Shown here in pieces: positions 52,547 to 61,750 of a DNA stretch of 64,000 nt. Below the pieces are notes generated by a model. That model did no database searches. It was given only the letters and a program-made list of their open reading frames with translations, and was not told the origin of the DNA. Every line of letters starts with the position of its first letter. Positions within the stretch are counted from its first letter, which is position 1. The stretch is taken from positions 124,001 through 188,000 of the forward strand of contig JODP01000007.1 of NCBI GenBank assembly GCA_000719025.1, written 5' to 3'. The position numbers were made by a program, and so were the translations under genes. Source of the stretch: Kineosporia aurantiaca JCM 3230. GTDB lineage: Bacteria; Actinomycetota; Actinomycetes; Actinomycetales; Kineosporiaceae.

Positions 52547-53875
52547 TCAGAGGCCGGCGAGGATCCTTGACCCGGCCCGCCGGCCGAAGATCAGGGCCTT
52601 GCCGAGCGCGGTGCCGGTCAGGTACGACGAGCCGTGGAAGCCGCCGGTCACCTCACCCGCGGCGAACAGCCCGGGAATCGGGAGTCCTTGGTGGTTGAGG
52701 ACGTCGGTGGCGGGCGATACCCGGACCCCACCGAACGTGGAGGTCATCAACGGACGCGAGGGGTAGGCGTAGAAGGGTGGGTCGACCAGGGGGATCGGGG
52801 TACCGGTGCCGTTGCACAGCGACGCCCGCCCGACATCGTCCTTCATTGAGGAGTTGTTGTAGCGATCCACGGTCCGGACCAGCGCATCCGCATCGATCCC
52901 GGCCTCACGGGCCAGGTCGGGCAGTGAGTCGGCGCGCAGGATCAGGCCCCGGGACTCCAGGTCGGCGATGTCCGAGAGCGGGACGCCCGGGCGGGAGCGG
53001 TCGCGGACCTGCTGGTCGAACACCTGGAAGCCGATGGCCCCGGGCTGGTCCAGAGCGGCTGTGCCGATCTCCTTGTAGGTGCGTGACTCGTCGACGAACC
53101 GCTCACCGGAGCGGTTCACGATGATCGCGCCGAGGTAGAAGGCAGTGAGGAGTTCGTGCCGGTCGGTGGGCGTGGAGGGATGCGAGCCGAACGTGGCGCC
53201 CACATGATCCACGTCCCGTAGTTCGGCCCCCACCTCCTCGGCCAGGTGCAGCCCGTCGCCAGTGTTGCCCTGGCCTCCGTGCGGAATGGCCGCCAGTTGC
53301 TTGGGTGCGAAACGGTTCAGCAGGTCGGTCGAGCGGCTGAAACCACCGGTGGCCAGAACCACCGCGGAACTGCCGGTGATGGTGGCTGGTCCGTGCTCCA
53401 CACCCATCACCCGACCCGCGTCCGTGATGAATCGGGTCGCCCGGCGTTCCCGGACGACCGGAACCACGTCGTGTAGCCGTTTCAGGAGCAGGCCGATGTC
53501 AGCGTGATGACTGCGTGGAACACTCTGCCCCGCGCTGAGGGTCACCACGTCGTAGACCACGCCGAGCCGCTCTCGTGCCCACTGGTCGGCCTCACGCTGG
53601 TGCTCCACGTAGGCGTTCAGCAGTTGCGGGTCGGCCCGCCCGCCACCCGTCACCCTCATGTCCCGCACGAAGGTCTCGTCGTCATCGGCAATGCCGCGGG
53701 CGCGTTGCTCGGGAGTGCCGGACCAGGCGAACCAGCCTCCGCTCATTGCCGTGCTTCCGCCGCCGGCCAAGGTCTTCTCCAGCACGAGAACGCGGGCTCC
53801 GCCCTCGATGAGCGTGGCCGCGGCGCTCAGACCGGCCAGCCCGGCGCCCAGAACGACCGCGTCGTAGTCGCTCAC
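52547..53875 (-). CDS. FAD-dependent dehydrogenase (fumarate-reductase/KstD-like)
   Basis: 442 residues. FAD-binding GAGLAGLSAA and LEKTLAGGGSTAMSGG are at the start, the adenine-side VLATGGFSR in the middle, and GLFAAGEVTGGFHGSSY near the end. It is shorter than KstD and lacks a heme domain. Relatives oxidise or reduce C-C bonds beside a carbonyl. Placed between an AroQ-like and a QuiC-like gene (4-base overlap with the former), it may desaturate a hydroaromatic ring such as a dihydroxy-cyclohexane carboxylate. That role is inferred. Confidence 0.83.
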   Translation of the reverse strand: MSDYDAVVLGAGLAGLSAAATLIEGGARVLVLEKTLAGGGSTAMSGGWFAWSGTPEQRARGIADDDETFVRDMRVTGGGRADPQLLNAYVEHQREADQWARERLGVVYDVVTLSAGQSVPRSHHADIGLLLKRLHDVVPVVRERRATRFITDAGRVMGVEHGPATITGSSAVVLATGGFSRSTDLLNRFAPKQLAAIPHGGQGNTGDGLHLAEEVGAELRDVDHVGATFGSHPSTPTDRHELLTAFYLGAIIVNRSGERFVDESRTYKEIGTAALDQPGAIGFQVFDQQVRDRSRPGVPLSDIADLESRGLILRADSLPDLAREAGIDADALVRTVDRYNNSSMKDDVGRASLCNGTGTPIPLVDPPFYAYPSRPLMTSTFGGVRVSPATDVLNHQGLPIPGLFAAGEVTGGFHGSSYLTGTALGKALIFGRRAGSRILAGL

Positions 53876-54297
53876 GGGGCATCCTGGGCCAGTGCCCGGC
53901 AGGCCAGCGAATACCCGATCCAGCCCGCTCCCGCGATGTAGAGCGTGGCGTAGGGCGCGAAGATGTCCTCGCGGTCACGCCCGTCGATGGCGTGGAACTG
54001 CGAGATGTGCACCACCGCCCAGGGCCGGGTGCTGTCCTTCAGCGCATCCAGCAGTGAGTAGCCGACCGGGGTGAGGCCGGCGGGGTTGACCACGAACGCG
54101 TCCACTTCGGCGGCGTGTACCCAGTCGACCAGGTCGCCCTCATGATTGGACTGGGTGTGGACCGCATCGAAGCCCAGATCTGTTCCGGTCCGGTCGATGT
54201 CGGCGATGATGTCGGTGAGGGTGCGGGTTCCGTACTTGGCCGGATTGCGGAGGCCGAGCCGGTTGAGATTGGGGCCCTGGACGATGCCGATCCTCAT
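53872..54297 (-). CDS. Type II 3-dehydroquinate dehydratase-like protein (variant active site)
   Basis: 141 residues, the normal AroQ length. GPNLNRLG, R-N-P-AKYG (the flexible loop with catalytic Tyr) and VVHISQ with the general-acid His are kept. The conserved His of the NAGGLTHTS-type motif is Pro here (NPAGLTPVG), and the REEFRRHS segment with its Arg is changed to DREDIFAP. Substrate recognition must differ from biosynthetic AroQ. It overlaps both neighbours by 4 bases, in the middle of a catabolic operon. Confidence 0.8.
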   Translation of the reverse strand: MRIGIVQGPNLNRLGLRNPAKYGTRTLTDIIADIDRTGTDLGFDAVHTQSNHEGDLVDWVHAAEVDAFVVNPAGLTPVGYSLLDALKDSTRPWAVVHISQFHAIDGRDREDIFAPYATLYIAGAGWIGYSLACRALAQDAP

Positions 54298-55082
54298 CGC
54301 GGCACCGTTTCCGGGGGAATGAACGTGGGCAGCAGGGACGGTGGGATCGGGCCCTTGTTGCGGCGGCCGGACTGCCGTTCCTCCCAGGCGTGGGCGAGGA
54401 TGCCCACGCTGCGGCTGAGCACGAAGAACCCGCGGGCCAGCTCGGGGGCGAAGCCGAGTTCGGCGTAGATCACCGCGGTCGCGCCGTCGATGTTCATCGG
54501 CACCGGTTTCAGCAGGTCTTCCACCTCCAACGCGGCCTGGAGGTGCTTCCCGGGCACCTCTCCGGCGTCCACCGCCTGAGCGACCAGCCCCAGCAGAGGA
54601 TCGCGCCGAGGGTCACGAGGATGGAAACGGTGGCCGAAACCGGGTAAGTATCGCGATTTCTGGCGCCAGGCGGCCACCGTTGCGGGAGTGTTCCCGAGCT
54701 CGACGGCGTCGTTCAGCATCTCCACACACTGCTGCCCGGCGCCCCCGTGCGAGTCGCCGAGGGTGTTCACGGCCGAGGCGACGGCGTTGTTGATCCCGAT
54801 CCCGCAGGTCACCGCCATCCGGGCGACGGCGATCGACGGGGCCTGGGGGCCATGGTCGAAGGAGGCGAGCATCGCGGCCTGCAGCAGGGCCGCCTGGCCC
54901 GGGGTAGGACGGTCGCCGCGCACGAGCAACCACATGCCGGTGATCAGGTCGGTCTGGCCGATGAGCTCCTGAACGGGGATGCCGCGGTACTCCACCTCAC
55001 CGGGAGCGATACGGGTAATGGACGTCGTCCACCAGTCGCTGACGGAGGCCAGGGTGGGTTCGGGGTAGCGACTGTCGCTCAC
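54294..55082 (-). CDS. Citryl-CoA lyase-like protein (citrate synthase superfamily)
   Basis: 262 residues, covering only the citrate-synthase small-domain-like core as in the C-terminal part of ATP-citrate lyase. GDSHGGAG and PGFGHRFHPRDPR carry the His and Arg positions, and MNIDGATAV the Asp. Members split citryl-CoA into acetyl-CoA and oxaloacetate or act on similar 3-hydroxy-3-carboxy acyl-CoAs. The CoA-transferase just upstream (4-base overlap) could make its CoA ester. The true substrate in this operon is unknown. Confidence 0.85.
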   Translation of the reverse strand: MSDSRYPEPTLASVSDWWTTSITRIAPGEVEYRGIPVQELIGQTDLITGMWLLVRGDRPTPGQAALLQAAMLASFDHGPQAPSIAVARMAVTCGIGINNAVASAVNTLGDSHGGAGQQCVEMLNDAVELGNTPATVAAWRQKSRYLPGFGHRFHPRDPRRDPLLGLVAQAVDAGEVPGKHLQAALEVEDLLKPVPMNIDGATAVIYAELGFAPELARGFFVLSRSVGILAHAWEERQSGRRNKGPIPPSLLPTFIPPETVPR

Positions 55083-56257
55083 AACCGGCCCCCCGCGCGC
55101 AACTGGTCCAACTCGCTGTTGTGCTCGCCCAGGCCCGGGGGAGCGCTCCCCGGGTGCAACGGGCGTCCGTTCAGATGAACCCCGTTGCTACTGGTGCGCA
55201 CGGAACGCTCGGCGCTGGTGCCGGCCGGGAAGGGCACGTCGTGGAAGAACTCCCGGTGCGCCAGCTGCTCAAGCTCGACCGCCTGGGCAACGGTCAGGAT
55301 CCGGGCTGCGGGCACTCCCGCCGCCGACAGCTCCTTCTCCCACACCCCCGCGTCCCGCCGGGCCAGCGCCCGGTCGATCTCCGCGTTGAGTTCGGCGCGG
55401 TGCTGTTTGCGCAGTTCGCGGGTGAGGAAGAGCGGATGGGTGACCAGCTCGGGCCGCTCGATCAAACGGCACAGGGTCTCGAACTGGCTCTGCCGGTTGG
55501 CCGCGATGTTCAGCGGGCCGTCGGCCGCGGTGAACGTACCGGACGGCGCCGCGGTGGCGTTCTGGTCGCCCATCGGCACCGTCTCCACCCCGCTGATCAG
55601 GTAGTTCGAGACCGCCCAGCCCATCGCCGAGAGCGAGGCCTCGAGCATCGACACGTCCAGGAACGCGCCTCCGCGCCCGGCCGCCCGCCCGGCCAGGGCA
55701 CTGCTGATCGCGAACGCCGCCATCAGCCCGCCCACGCTGTCGCAGACCGGGAACCCGATCCGCAGCGGGGCGGTCTCGGCGGTGCCGGTGATGCTCATCA
55801 TTCCCGACAGCCCCTGGATCACCTGGTCGTAGGCCGGGGCCTGACGGTCCGGGCCGTCCTGACCGAAACCGGTGATCGCGCAGTACACCAGCTGGTCGTT
55901 CAGCTCCTGCAGCCGGTCCCAGCCGTACCCCAGACGCTCCAGCACGCCGGCCCGGTAGTTCTCCAGCAGCACGTCCGCCCCGCGCACCAGATCCTCGAAG
56001 GCCGCCCGCCCGGCCGGCGTCTTCAGGTCCAGCTCGACCGACTTCTTCCCGGCGTTCTGGGCCAGGAAGGAGGTGCCGATGCCCTGTTCGTTCAGCGCCG
56101 GGTCGGGGCCGAGGTGCCGGGCCAGGTCGCCCTCACCGGGCCGCTCGACCTTGATCACCTCGGCCCCCATCAGCCCGAGCTGGTAGCTGCAGTAGGGACC
56201 GGCCAGGACGTTGGTCAGGTCCAGCACACGAACGCCGGAAAGGGGTAGCTGTTCCAC
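55079..56257 (-). CDS. Family III (CaiB/BaiF) CoA-transferase
   Basis: 392 residues from GTG 56257, preferred because AGAGG precedes it; the frame stays open to a GTG at 56305 overlapping the IclR stop. Domain order is normal: GVRVLDLTNVLAGPY, MGAEVIKVERPGEGD, GFGQDGPD, then the catalytic Asp in FLDVSMLEAS. It moves CoA from a donor such as succinyl-CoA to a carboxylate. The following citryl-CoA-lyase-like gene suggests the product is cleaved between two carbons. Confidence 0.9.
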   Translation of the reverse strand: MEQLPLSGVRVLDLTNVLAGPYCSYQLGLMGAEVIKVERPGEGDLARHLGPDPALNEQGIGTSFLAQNAGKKSVELDLKTPAGRAAFEDLVRGADVLLENYRAGVLERLGYGWDRLQELNDQLVYCAITGFGQDGPDRQAPAYDQVIQGLSGMMSITGTAETAPLRIGFPVCDSVGGLMAAFAISSALAGRAAGRGGAFLDVSMLEASLSAMGWAVSNYLISGVETVPMGDQNATAAPSGTFTAADGPLNIAANRQSQFETLCRLIERPELVTHPLFLTRELRKQHRAELNAEIDRALARRDAGVWEKELSAAGVPAARILTVAQAVELEQLAHREFFHDVPFPAGTSAERSVRTSSNGVHLNGRPLHPGSAPPGLGEHNSELDQLRAGGRL

Positions 56258-56301
56258 TCGTGCCTCTTCCTGCGGCTGCGTTGCCGCCTGATGATGCGGT
56301 C

Positions 56302-57084
56302 TCACCCCTCGAAGGGATGAGTGAAACCTCGCCGGGTCATCTGCGCCGAGACCTCACGCAGCGCCGCGGCGAAACTCTGGACCCGCTCCTCGGTGAACCG
56401 GGCGGTGGGCCCGCTGATGGTCAGGGCCGAACCGACCCGGCCCTGGCGGGTCAGCACCGGCACGGCCACCGCGGAGACCCCGACCTCGCGTTCGCCGTGG
56501 CTGAGCGCGAACCCGTTCTCGCGGGCGCGCTCGATGCCGTCGGCCAGCCGCTGCGCGGTGCCCTCGGACTCGGGTGCGGTGCCGGAAATACGTTCCAGCA
56601 GGCCGGGGGTGGCTTCGAAGAGCAGAATTTTGGACGATGCACCGCCCCAGAGGGGCAGCTGGTCGCCGACGTGCACCACGTGCCGCAGGGTCTGGGTGCT
56701 TTGCTGCTGGGCAATGCACACCCGCTGAATGTCGCGCCGCACGTAGAGATTCACCGTCTCGGTGGTGCGCTGGGACAGCTCGCGCATCATCGCCCGGAAC
56801 TCGTCCGGCAGTTCCCAGCCGCGCCGCGCCAGATAGGCCCAGCGCCACAGGCCGGGGCCGGCGGTGATCCCCCGGGGAGTGTTCCAGACCAGGCCGTTCT
56901 GTTCCAGTGTGTGGAGCATCCGTACCACGGTGGTCTTGGCCAGACCGGTCTCGGCGATCACCTCCGACACCGTCACGGTACTGCGGTCCTCGCTCAGCAG
57001 GGCCAGGATCTCGACCGCCCGCTGCACACTGCGCACGCCCTGCGCGTCGGCCTTGGATGCCTCGTTGTCCAGGGTAGTAGGCAT
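56302..57084 (-). CDS. IclR-family transcriptional regulator
   Basis: 260 residues. The N-terminal winged helix (VSEVIAETGLAKTTVVRMLHTLE) is followed by the IclR effector domain (GERE...VAVPVL, LTISGPTARF). It heads the leftward operon and diverges from the aldehyde dehydrogenase gene. The 189 bases between them contain repeated GGACCGC/GCGGTCC half-sites, so it most likely controls both transcription units in response to the imported substrate or an intermediate. Confidence 0.92.
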   Translation of the reverse strand: MPTTLDNEASKADAQGVRSVQRAVEILALLSEDRSTVTVSEVIAETGLAKTTVVRMLHTLEQNGLVWNTPRGITAGPGLWRWAYLARRGWELPDEFRAMMRELSQRTTETVNLYVRRDIQRVCIAQQQSTQTLRHVVHVGDQLPLWGGASSKILLFEATPGLLERISGTAPESEGTAQRLADGIERARENGFALSHGEREVGVSAVAVPVLTRQGRVGSALTISGPTARFTEERVQSFAAALREVSAQMTRRGFTHPFEG

Positions 57085-57108
57085 AACTGGTCCTCTCTCG
57101 GCGGATGC

Positions 57109-57131
57109 GGACCGCTCCGGTCGAGCGGTCC
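57109..57131. promoter_or_regulatory. IclR operator candidate, proximal site
   Basis: GGACCGC (57109-57115) and GCGGTCC (57125-57131) form a perfect 7-base inverted repeat with a 9-base spacer, 24 bases upstream of the IclR start. The same half-sites recur 100 bases away. Confidence 0.6.
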
Positions 57132-57220
57132 CAGGGTCAGCCTGTCATCACCCGTCCGGTGGACGATTCTCCTGAGGCGATTGCTTGCCTTTGCCGGGAA
57201 TCTGCCTTTACGTTACACCA

Positions 57221-57258
57221 GGACCGCATAGCGGTCCATCAGTCCCATCTAGCGGTCT
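57221..57258. promoter_or_regulatory. IclR operator candidate, distal site with extra half-site
   Basis: GGACCGC-ATA-GCGGTCC (57221-57237) is a perfect palindrome. A further half-site TAGCGGTC begins at 57250, exactly 21 bases after the matching TAGCGGTC of the palindrome, i.e. two helical turns. The array ends 15 bases before the aldehyde dehydrogenase start. Confidence 0.65.
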
Positions 57259-57273
57259 ACGCAAAGGAGCGCC

Positions 57274-58752
57274 ATGCTGAGGGACCTCTTCCGGGCGGCC
57301 GCGCAGTCCGCGGTGATGGCGGCGCCGAACTTCATTGCCGGTGAATGGACGCATTTCGGAACGCCTTTCGAGCGGACCGGTCCCTGGCTGGGTGAGGTGG
57401 TCACCCAGGCGTGGGAGCCCGACCCGGCGGACATCGAGCGCGCCCTGACCGCCGCGGCCGCCGCAGCGCCGACGATCGCTCGACTCTCCCCGGCCCACCG
57501 GGCCGCCGTGCTCGATCGCGCGGCCGAGATCGCCGTCGGCTACCGCGATGAGCTGGCCCTGCTGATCGCCCGGGAACTCGGCAAGCCGATCTCCGACGGT
57601 GGCAAGGAAATCGACCGTCTGGCCGACACTTTCCGGATCTGTGCACACGAGGCGCGGCGCATCGGGGGAGACGTGCTGCCCGTGGCGGGTTGGGAGAACG
57701 GCGTCGGCAACACGGCGCTGACCTACCGCGCGCCCCTGGGTGTGGCGCTGGTGATCACCCCGTTCAACGCACCCGCCAACCTGCTCGCCCACAAGCTCGG
57801 CGCGTCCTTCGCAGCCGGCAACACCACCCTGGTCAAGTCCCCGCCCCAGGCCCCCGCCGTCTCCGCCGCCGTGGTCGCGGTGCTGCTGGAAGCGGGTCTG
57901 CCGGCCGAAGCCGTCCAGATCCTGCACGGAGGTGGGGAACTGGGGGCCAGGCTCTGTGCCGCCGAGCCGGTGGCCGTGATCAGCTTCACCGGCAGCGCGG
58001 CGACCGGGAACGCGGTGGCCCGCGCGGCCGGAGCCAAGCGCCTGGTGCTGGAACTCGGCGGTAACGCGGCCACGATCGTCTGTGACGACGCGGACGTCGA
58101 GGCGGCCGCGCGGATCTGCGCCCGCACCGGCTACTCCAACTCCGGGCAGAGCTGCATCAGCGTCCAGCGGATCTACACCCACGCGTCCGTGCTCGAGGAG
58201 TTCGTCGAGGTGCTGACCAAGGAGGTCGGCAAGCTCAACGTCGGGGACCCCACCCAGCCCGGCGTCGACATCGGGTCGATGGTGGACGAGGCCGCGGCCG
58301 GCCGGGTCCAGTCCTGGATCCAGGCGGCGGTCGAGGACGGCGCCGATCTGGTCTGCGGCGGGCAGCGCGAGGGCGCCACCCTCCAGCCCAGCATCGTGGT
58401 GAACCCGCGAAGGGACGCCACTCTGGTCACCAATGAGGCCTTCGGGGCCGTGGTGGTGGTGCTGCCGTTCGAGGACTTCGACGACGTGCTGGAGGAGTGC
58501 AACCGCAGCCGGTTCGGCCTGCAGGCCGGGATCTTCACCCAGCGGATGGACCGCACCCTGCAGGCCTGGCGCGAACTCCAGGTCGGCGCGGTGATCGTCA
58601 ACGGCTCGTCGAACTACCGCCTCGACCACGTGCCCTTCGGCGGGGTGAAGGACTCGGGCTTCGGGCGGGAGACCCCGGCCAGCATGATCGAGGACTACAC
58701 CCAAGTCAAAACCCTCATCGTCCGCGGAGTCTCGATCTGGGGAGACCAGTGA
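57274..58752 (+). CDS. Aldehyde dehydrogenase family protein
   Basis: 492 residues from ATG 57274 with AAAGGAG upstream. Catalytic E260 (LVLELGGN) and C294 (SGQSCIS) are present, with TPFNAPANL and SFTGSAATG as the cofactor region. It is closest in pattern to lactaldehyde/succinate-semialdehyde-type dehydrogenases. It begins the rightward operon under the IclR palindromes and its stop overlaps the GTG of the ThDP enzyme by 4 bases. The two may form a route in which the ThDP enzyme releases an aldehyde for this dehydrogenase. Confidence 0.9.
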   Translation: MLRDLFRAAAQSAVMAAPNFIAGEWTHFGTPFERTGPWLGEVVTQAWEPDPADIERALTAAAAAAPTIARLSPAHRAAVLDRAAEIAVGYRDELALLIARELGKPISDGGKEIDRLADTFRICAHEARRIGGDVLPVAGWENGVGNTALTYRAPLGVALVITPFNAPANLLAHKLGASFAAGNTTLVKSPPQAPAVSAAVVAVLLEAGLPAEAVQILHGGGELGARLCAAEPVAVISFTGSAATGNAVARAAGAKRLVLELGGNAATIVCDDADVEAAARICARTGYSNSGQSCISVQRIYTHASVLEEFVEVLTKEVGKLNVGDPTQPGVDIGSMVDEAAAGRVQSWIQAAVEDGADLVCGGQREGATLQPSIVVNPRRDATLVTNEAFGAVVVVLPFEDFDDVLEECNRSRFGLQAGIFTQRMDRTLQAWRELQVGAVIVNGSSNYRLDHVPFGGVKDSGFGRETPASMIEDYTQVKTLIVRGVSIWGDQ

Positions 58753-60518
58753 CCACCATCGATCAGCCCATTGATCAGCCCATCGCCCGGACCAGGACCA
58801 CGGCCGCCCACGCTCTGGTCGCCCAGCTGGAGAGCTACGGCGTCGATTACATCTTCGGCACCTGTGGGCACACCAACATCGCGCTGCTGGACGCCCTGGC
58901 CGCCAGCCCGATCGAGTTCGTCATCGCCCGCCACGAGCAGGCCGCCGCGCACGCCGCCGACGGCTACGCCCGGGTCAGCGGCAAGCCCGGCGTCGTGCTC
59001 ATGCACGTCGGCCCCGGAATGATGAACGGCGTCACCGGCGTGGCCACCGCGGCCTTCGACTCGGTACCGCTCATCGCCATCTGCGGAGACATTCCCTCCT
59101 ACTACCACGGACGGCACCCGCACCAGGAAGTCAACCTGCACGCCGATGCCGACCAGACCGCGATCTACCGGCCCTTCGTCAAGCGCGCCTGGTCGGTCAC
59201 CCGGGTCGAGGACCTGGGACGCTTCACCGAACGGGCCTTCTGGACGGCCACTTCCGGGCGTCCCGGCGCGGTCCTGCTGAATGTCCCCATGGACATGTTC
59301 TCCCGCCCGGTCGCCGACCAATCCCTTCACCCGCTGCCGGTCTCGACCGCTCTACCGCACCCACCGGCGTCCCAGATCGACCGGATCGCCGAGCTCCTCA
59401 CCCAGGCCGAGCGTCCCCTGATCTATGTCGGCGGTGGCCTCAGCGGCACTGAAGGCCGGGCGGCGCTGCTCGCCCTGGCCGAGCACCTGGACATCCCGAT
59501 GGCGCACTCACTGATGGCCAAGGGAACCGTGCCGGACCGGCACCCGCTCCTGATGGGCATGACCGGGTTCTGGGGACTGGAGCTGACGAACGAGTACACC
59601 CGCACCGCCGACGTCGTGTTCGCGCTCGGAACCCGCTTCGCCGAGACCGATTCCAGCTCGTGGGACGCCGACTACACCTGGGGACTGCCCCCGGGCCGGC
59701 TGATCCAGGTGGATCTCGACCCGGCCGAGATCGGCCGCAACTACCCGGTGGAGATCGGTGTGGTGGCCGATGCCGCCGAGACCGTGGCCGCAGTGCACCG
59801 GGCGGTTGCCGACTCCCGGCCGGTGCACCGCGAGGGGCTGCGGGAACGGATCACGGCCGTGCGGACCGACCTGTTCGCCGCCAGCCGCGAGCGAGGAACC
59901 TCGGACGCGTTCCCGCTGCGCCCCGAACGCATCCTGCGCGATCTGCGGGACGTGCTGCCGCCCGAGGCCATCCTGGTGACCGACGTCGGCTGGAACAAGA
60001 ACGGCGTGGCCCAGTGCTACGAGCTGCCCGAGGGCGGGCGGTTCATCACCCCGGGCGGGCTGTCCACGATGGGGTTCGGCCCGGCCGCGGCGGTCGGGGT
60101 GCAGGCCGCGGTGCCGGACCGGGTGGTGGTGGCGCTGATCGGTGACGGCGGGATGAGCGCGCAGCTGCCGGCCCTGCCGATGGCGGTCGAGCAGGGCCTG
60201 CCGGTGATCTTCGTGGTGATGAACAACCGGGCCCACGGCACCATCGCCGATCTGCAGGCGTCCAACTTCGGCGACACCTACGGCTGCGAGTTCCGCGACC
60301 GGGAGGGCAACGCGTACTCGCCGGACTTCGCGGCGCTCGGCCGATCCTGCGGGACCGACGGATACCGGCCCGGATCGGCCGACGAGTTCCGCGCGATGCT
60401 CGCCGAGGCCGTCGGCAACCGCCGCCCGGCCGTGATCGATGTGGCGATGATCAACGAGCCGGTGCCGACGCCGGGCCACTGGAACATCAAAGACATTTAC
60501 CAGGGACGCTTTTCCTAG
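58749..60518 (+). CDS. Thiamine-diphosphate-dependent enzyme, acetolactate-synthase/lyase-like
   Basis: 589 residues from the GTG coupled to the previous stop. The activating Glu is in ARHEQAAAHAADGYAR, and the ThDP/Mg motif starts GDGGMSAQL and ends near VMNNR. The three-domain layout of acetohydroxyacid synthases and benzaldehyde- or oxalyl-CoA-type lyases is clear, but GTCGHTN and the GRHPHQEVNLH segment are not those of IlvB. It likely cleaves or makes a C-C bond next to a carbonyl within the IclR-controlled pathway. Reaction undetermined. Confidence 0.85.
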   Translation: MTTIDQPIDQPIARTRTTAAHALVAQLESYGVDYIFGTCGHTNIALLDALAASPIEFVIARHEQAAAHAADGYARVSGKPGVVLMHVGPGMMNGVTGVATAAFDSVPLIAICGDIPSYYHGRHPHQEVNLHADADQTAIYRPFVKRAWSVTRVEDLGRFTERAFWTATSGRPGAVLLNVPMDMFSRPVADQSLHPLPVSTALPHPPASQIDRIAELLTQAERPLIYVGGGLSGTEGRAALLALAEHLDIPMAHSLMAKGTVPDRHPLLMGMTGFWGLELTNEYTRTADVVFALGTRFAETDSSSWDADYTWGLPPGRLIQVDLDPAEIGRNYPVEIGVVADAAETVAAVHRAVADSRPVHREGLRERITAVRTDLFAASRERGTSDAFPLRPERILRDLRDVLPPEAILVTDVGWNKNGVAQCYELPEGGRFITPGGLSTMGFGPAAAVGVQAAVPDRVVVALIGDGGMSAQLPALPMAVEQGLPVIFVVMNNRAHGTIADLQASNFGDTYGCEFRDREGNAYSPDFAALGRSCGTDGYRPGSADEFRAMLAEAVGNRRPAVIDVAMINEPVPTPGHWNIKDIYQGRFS

Positions 60519-60566
60519 AACTTCCGCACGCTGATCCGCACTCCGACGACGAAGTGAGGGCATGAG

Positions 60567-61721
60567 ATGTTCACCGAACGCCGCACGGCCACGACCGCGG
60601 TCCTGGGCCTGCTGATCCTTTCCATCGCCGCCTGCGGCAAGCCGGGCGGGGACGACGCGTCCACCGGTTCCGGCGACAGCGGGCCGATCAAGTTCGCCGT
60701 CGCCGACGCCCAGAGCGGGCAGCTCAGCTCGCTCGGGGCGTGGGAGCTGAAGGGCGCCAAACTGGCCGTGAACGAGTTCAACGCGGCCGGCGGCGTGAAC
60801 GGCCGCAAGGTCGAGCTGACCGTGTTCGACACCCAGGGCGACCCGACCACCGGCACCTCGATCGCCCAGAAGGTGTCCTCCGGCGGGTACACGGCCATGC
60901 TCGGGACCGCCGAGAGCGCCGTCACCCAGGCGATGAACCCGATCCTCAGGGCGGCCAGGATCCCCAGCATCACCTCCGGCCAGTCCCCGGCGATCGCCGA
61001 ACTGGGTAGCCCGTTCCAGTTCTACAACGGGCCGACCAGCGTCACCTACGACGAGACCCTGGCCGACTACCTGGTCAAGGACAAGGGCTTCAAGACCTTC
61101 GCGATGATCAGCAACAACGGCGGCTACGGCAGCGGCGAGCACGACGCGTTCCGGGCCGCGCTCAAGGACCGCGGGATCAGCCCGACCGACGACAAGGTGG
61201 TCACCACCGACCAGAAGGACTTCAGCTCGATCCTCACCTCGATCCGCGGCAAGAAGCCGGACGTGCTGTTCATCGGGGCCGAGGAGGTCGAGGCCGGGCT
61301 GATCGCCAAGCAGGCCCGCGAGCTCGGCGTGGACGCGGTCTTCGCCGGCGCGGCGCCGCTGTCCACCCCGGTGTACGTGCAGACGGCGGGGACGACGATC
61401 GCCGAGGCCACGATCGTCAGCACGCCGTACCTGAGCAACGACGAGACCGATGCCTCGAAGGCGTTCGCGGCGGCCTACAAGAAGGCCTACGGCGAGGATG
61501 CGGAGCTGCACGGGGCCAAGGCCTACGACGGCACCCAGATCTTCCTCGAGGCGCTGAAGACCACCGGTGGCAAGGGCGGCCAGGACCTGGCCGACGCCAT
61601 CCGCGCCACCAAGCACCAGGGCCTGCTCGGGGACTTCGCCTTCGACGAGAAGGGCGTCGGCATCCACGAGACCAAGATCGGCACCATTACCGGCGGCAAG
61701 CTCACCGCGGCGGCCCAGTAG
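60567..61721 (+). CDS. ABC transporter substrate-binding lipoprotein (branched-chain/organic acid type)
   Basis: 384 residues. A lipobox (SIAAC) follows a hydrophobic stretch, so it is anchored outside the membrane. The periplasmic-binding type I fold is shown by SLGAWELKGAKLAVNEFNAAGG and NGRKVELTVFDTQGDP. The following genes encode LivH- and LivM/G-like components. Besides Leu/Ile/Val such systems often carry aromatic or cyclic acids, which suits the hydroaromatic enzymes nearby. Confidence 0.9.
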   Translation: MFTERRTATTAVLGLLILSIAACGKPGGDDASTGSGDSGPIKFAVADAQSGQLSSLGAWELKGAKLAVNEFNAAGGVNGRKVELTVFDTQGDPTTGTSIAQKVSSGGYTAMLGTAESAVTQAMNPILRAARIPSITSGQSPAIAELGSPFQFYNGPTSVTYDETLADYLVKDKGFKTFAMISNNGGYGSGEHDAFRAALKDRGISPTDDKVVTTDQKDFSSILTSIRGKKPDVLFIGAEEVEAGLIAKQARELGVDAVFAGAAPLSTPVYVQTAGTTIAEATIVSTPYLSNDETDASKAFAAAYKKAYGEDAELHGAKAYDGTQIFLEALKTTGGKGGQDLADAIRATKHQGLLGDFAFDEKGVGIHETKIGTITGGKLTAAAQ

Positions 61722-61750
61722 AACTCGACGCGACCGGGAAGGGGCTCGCC

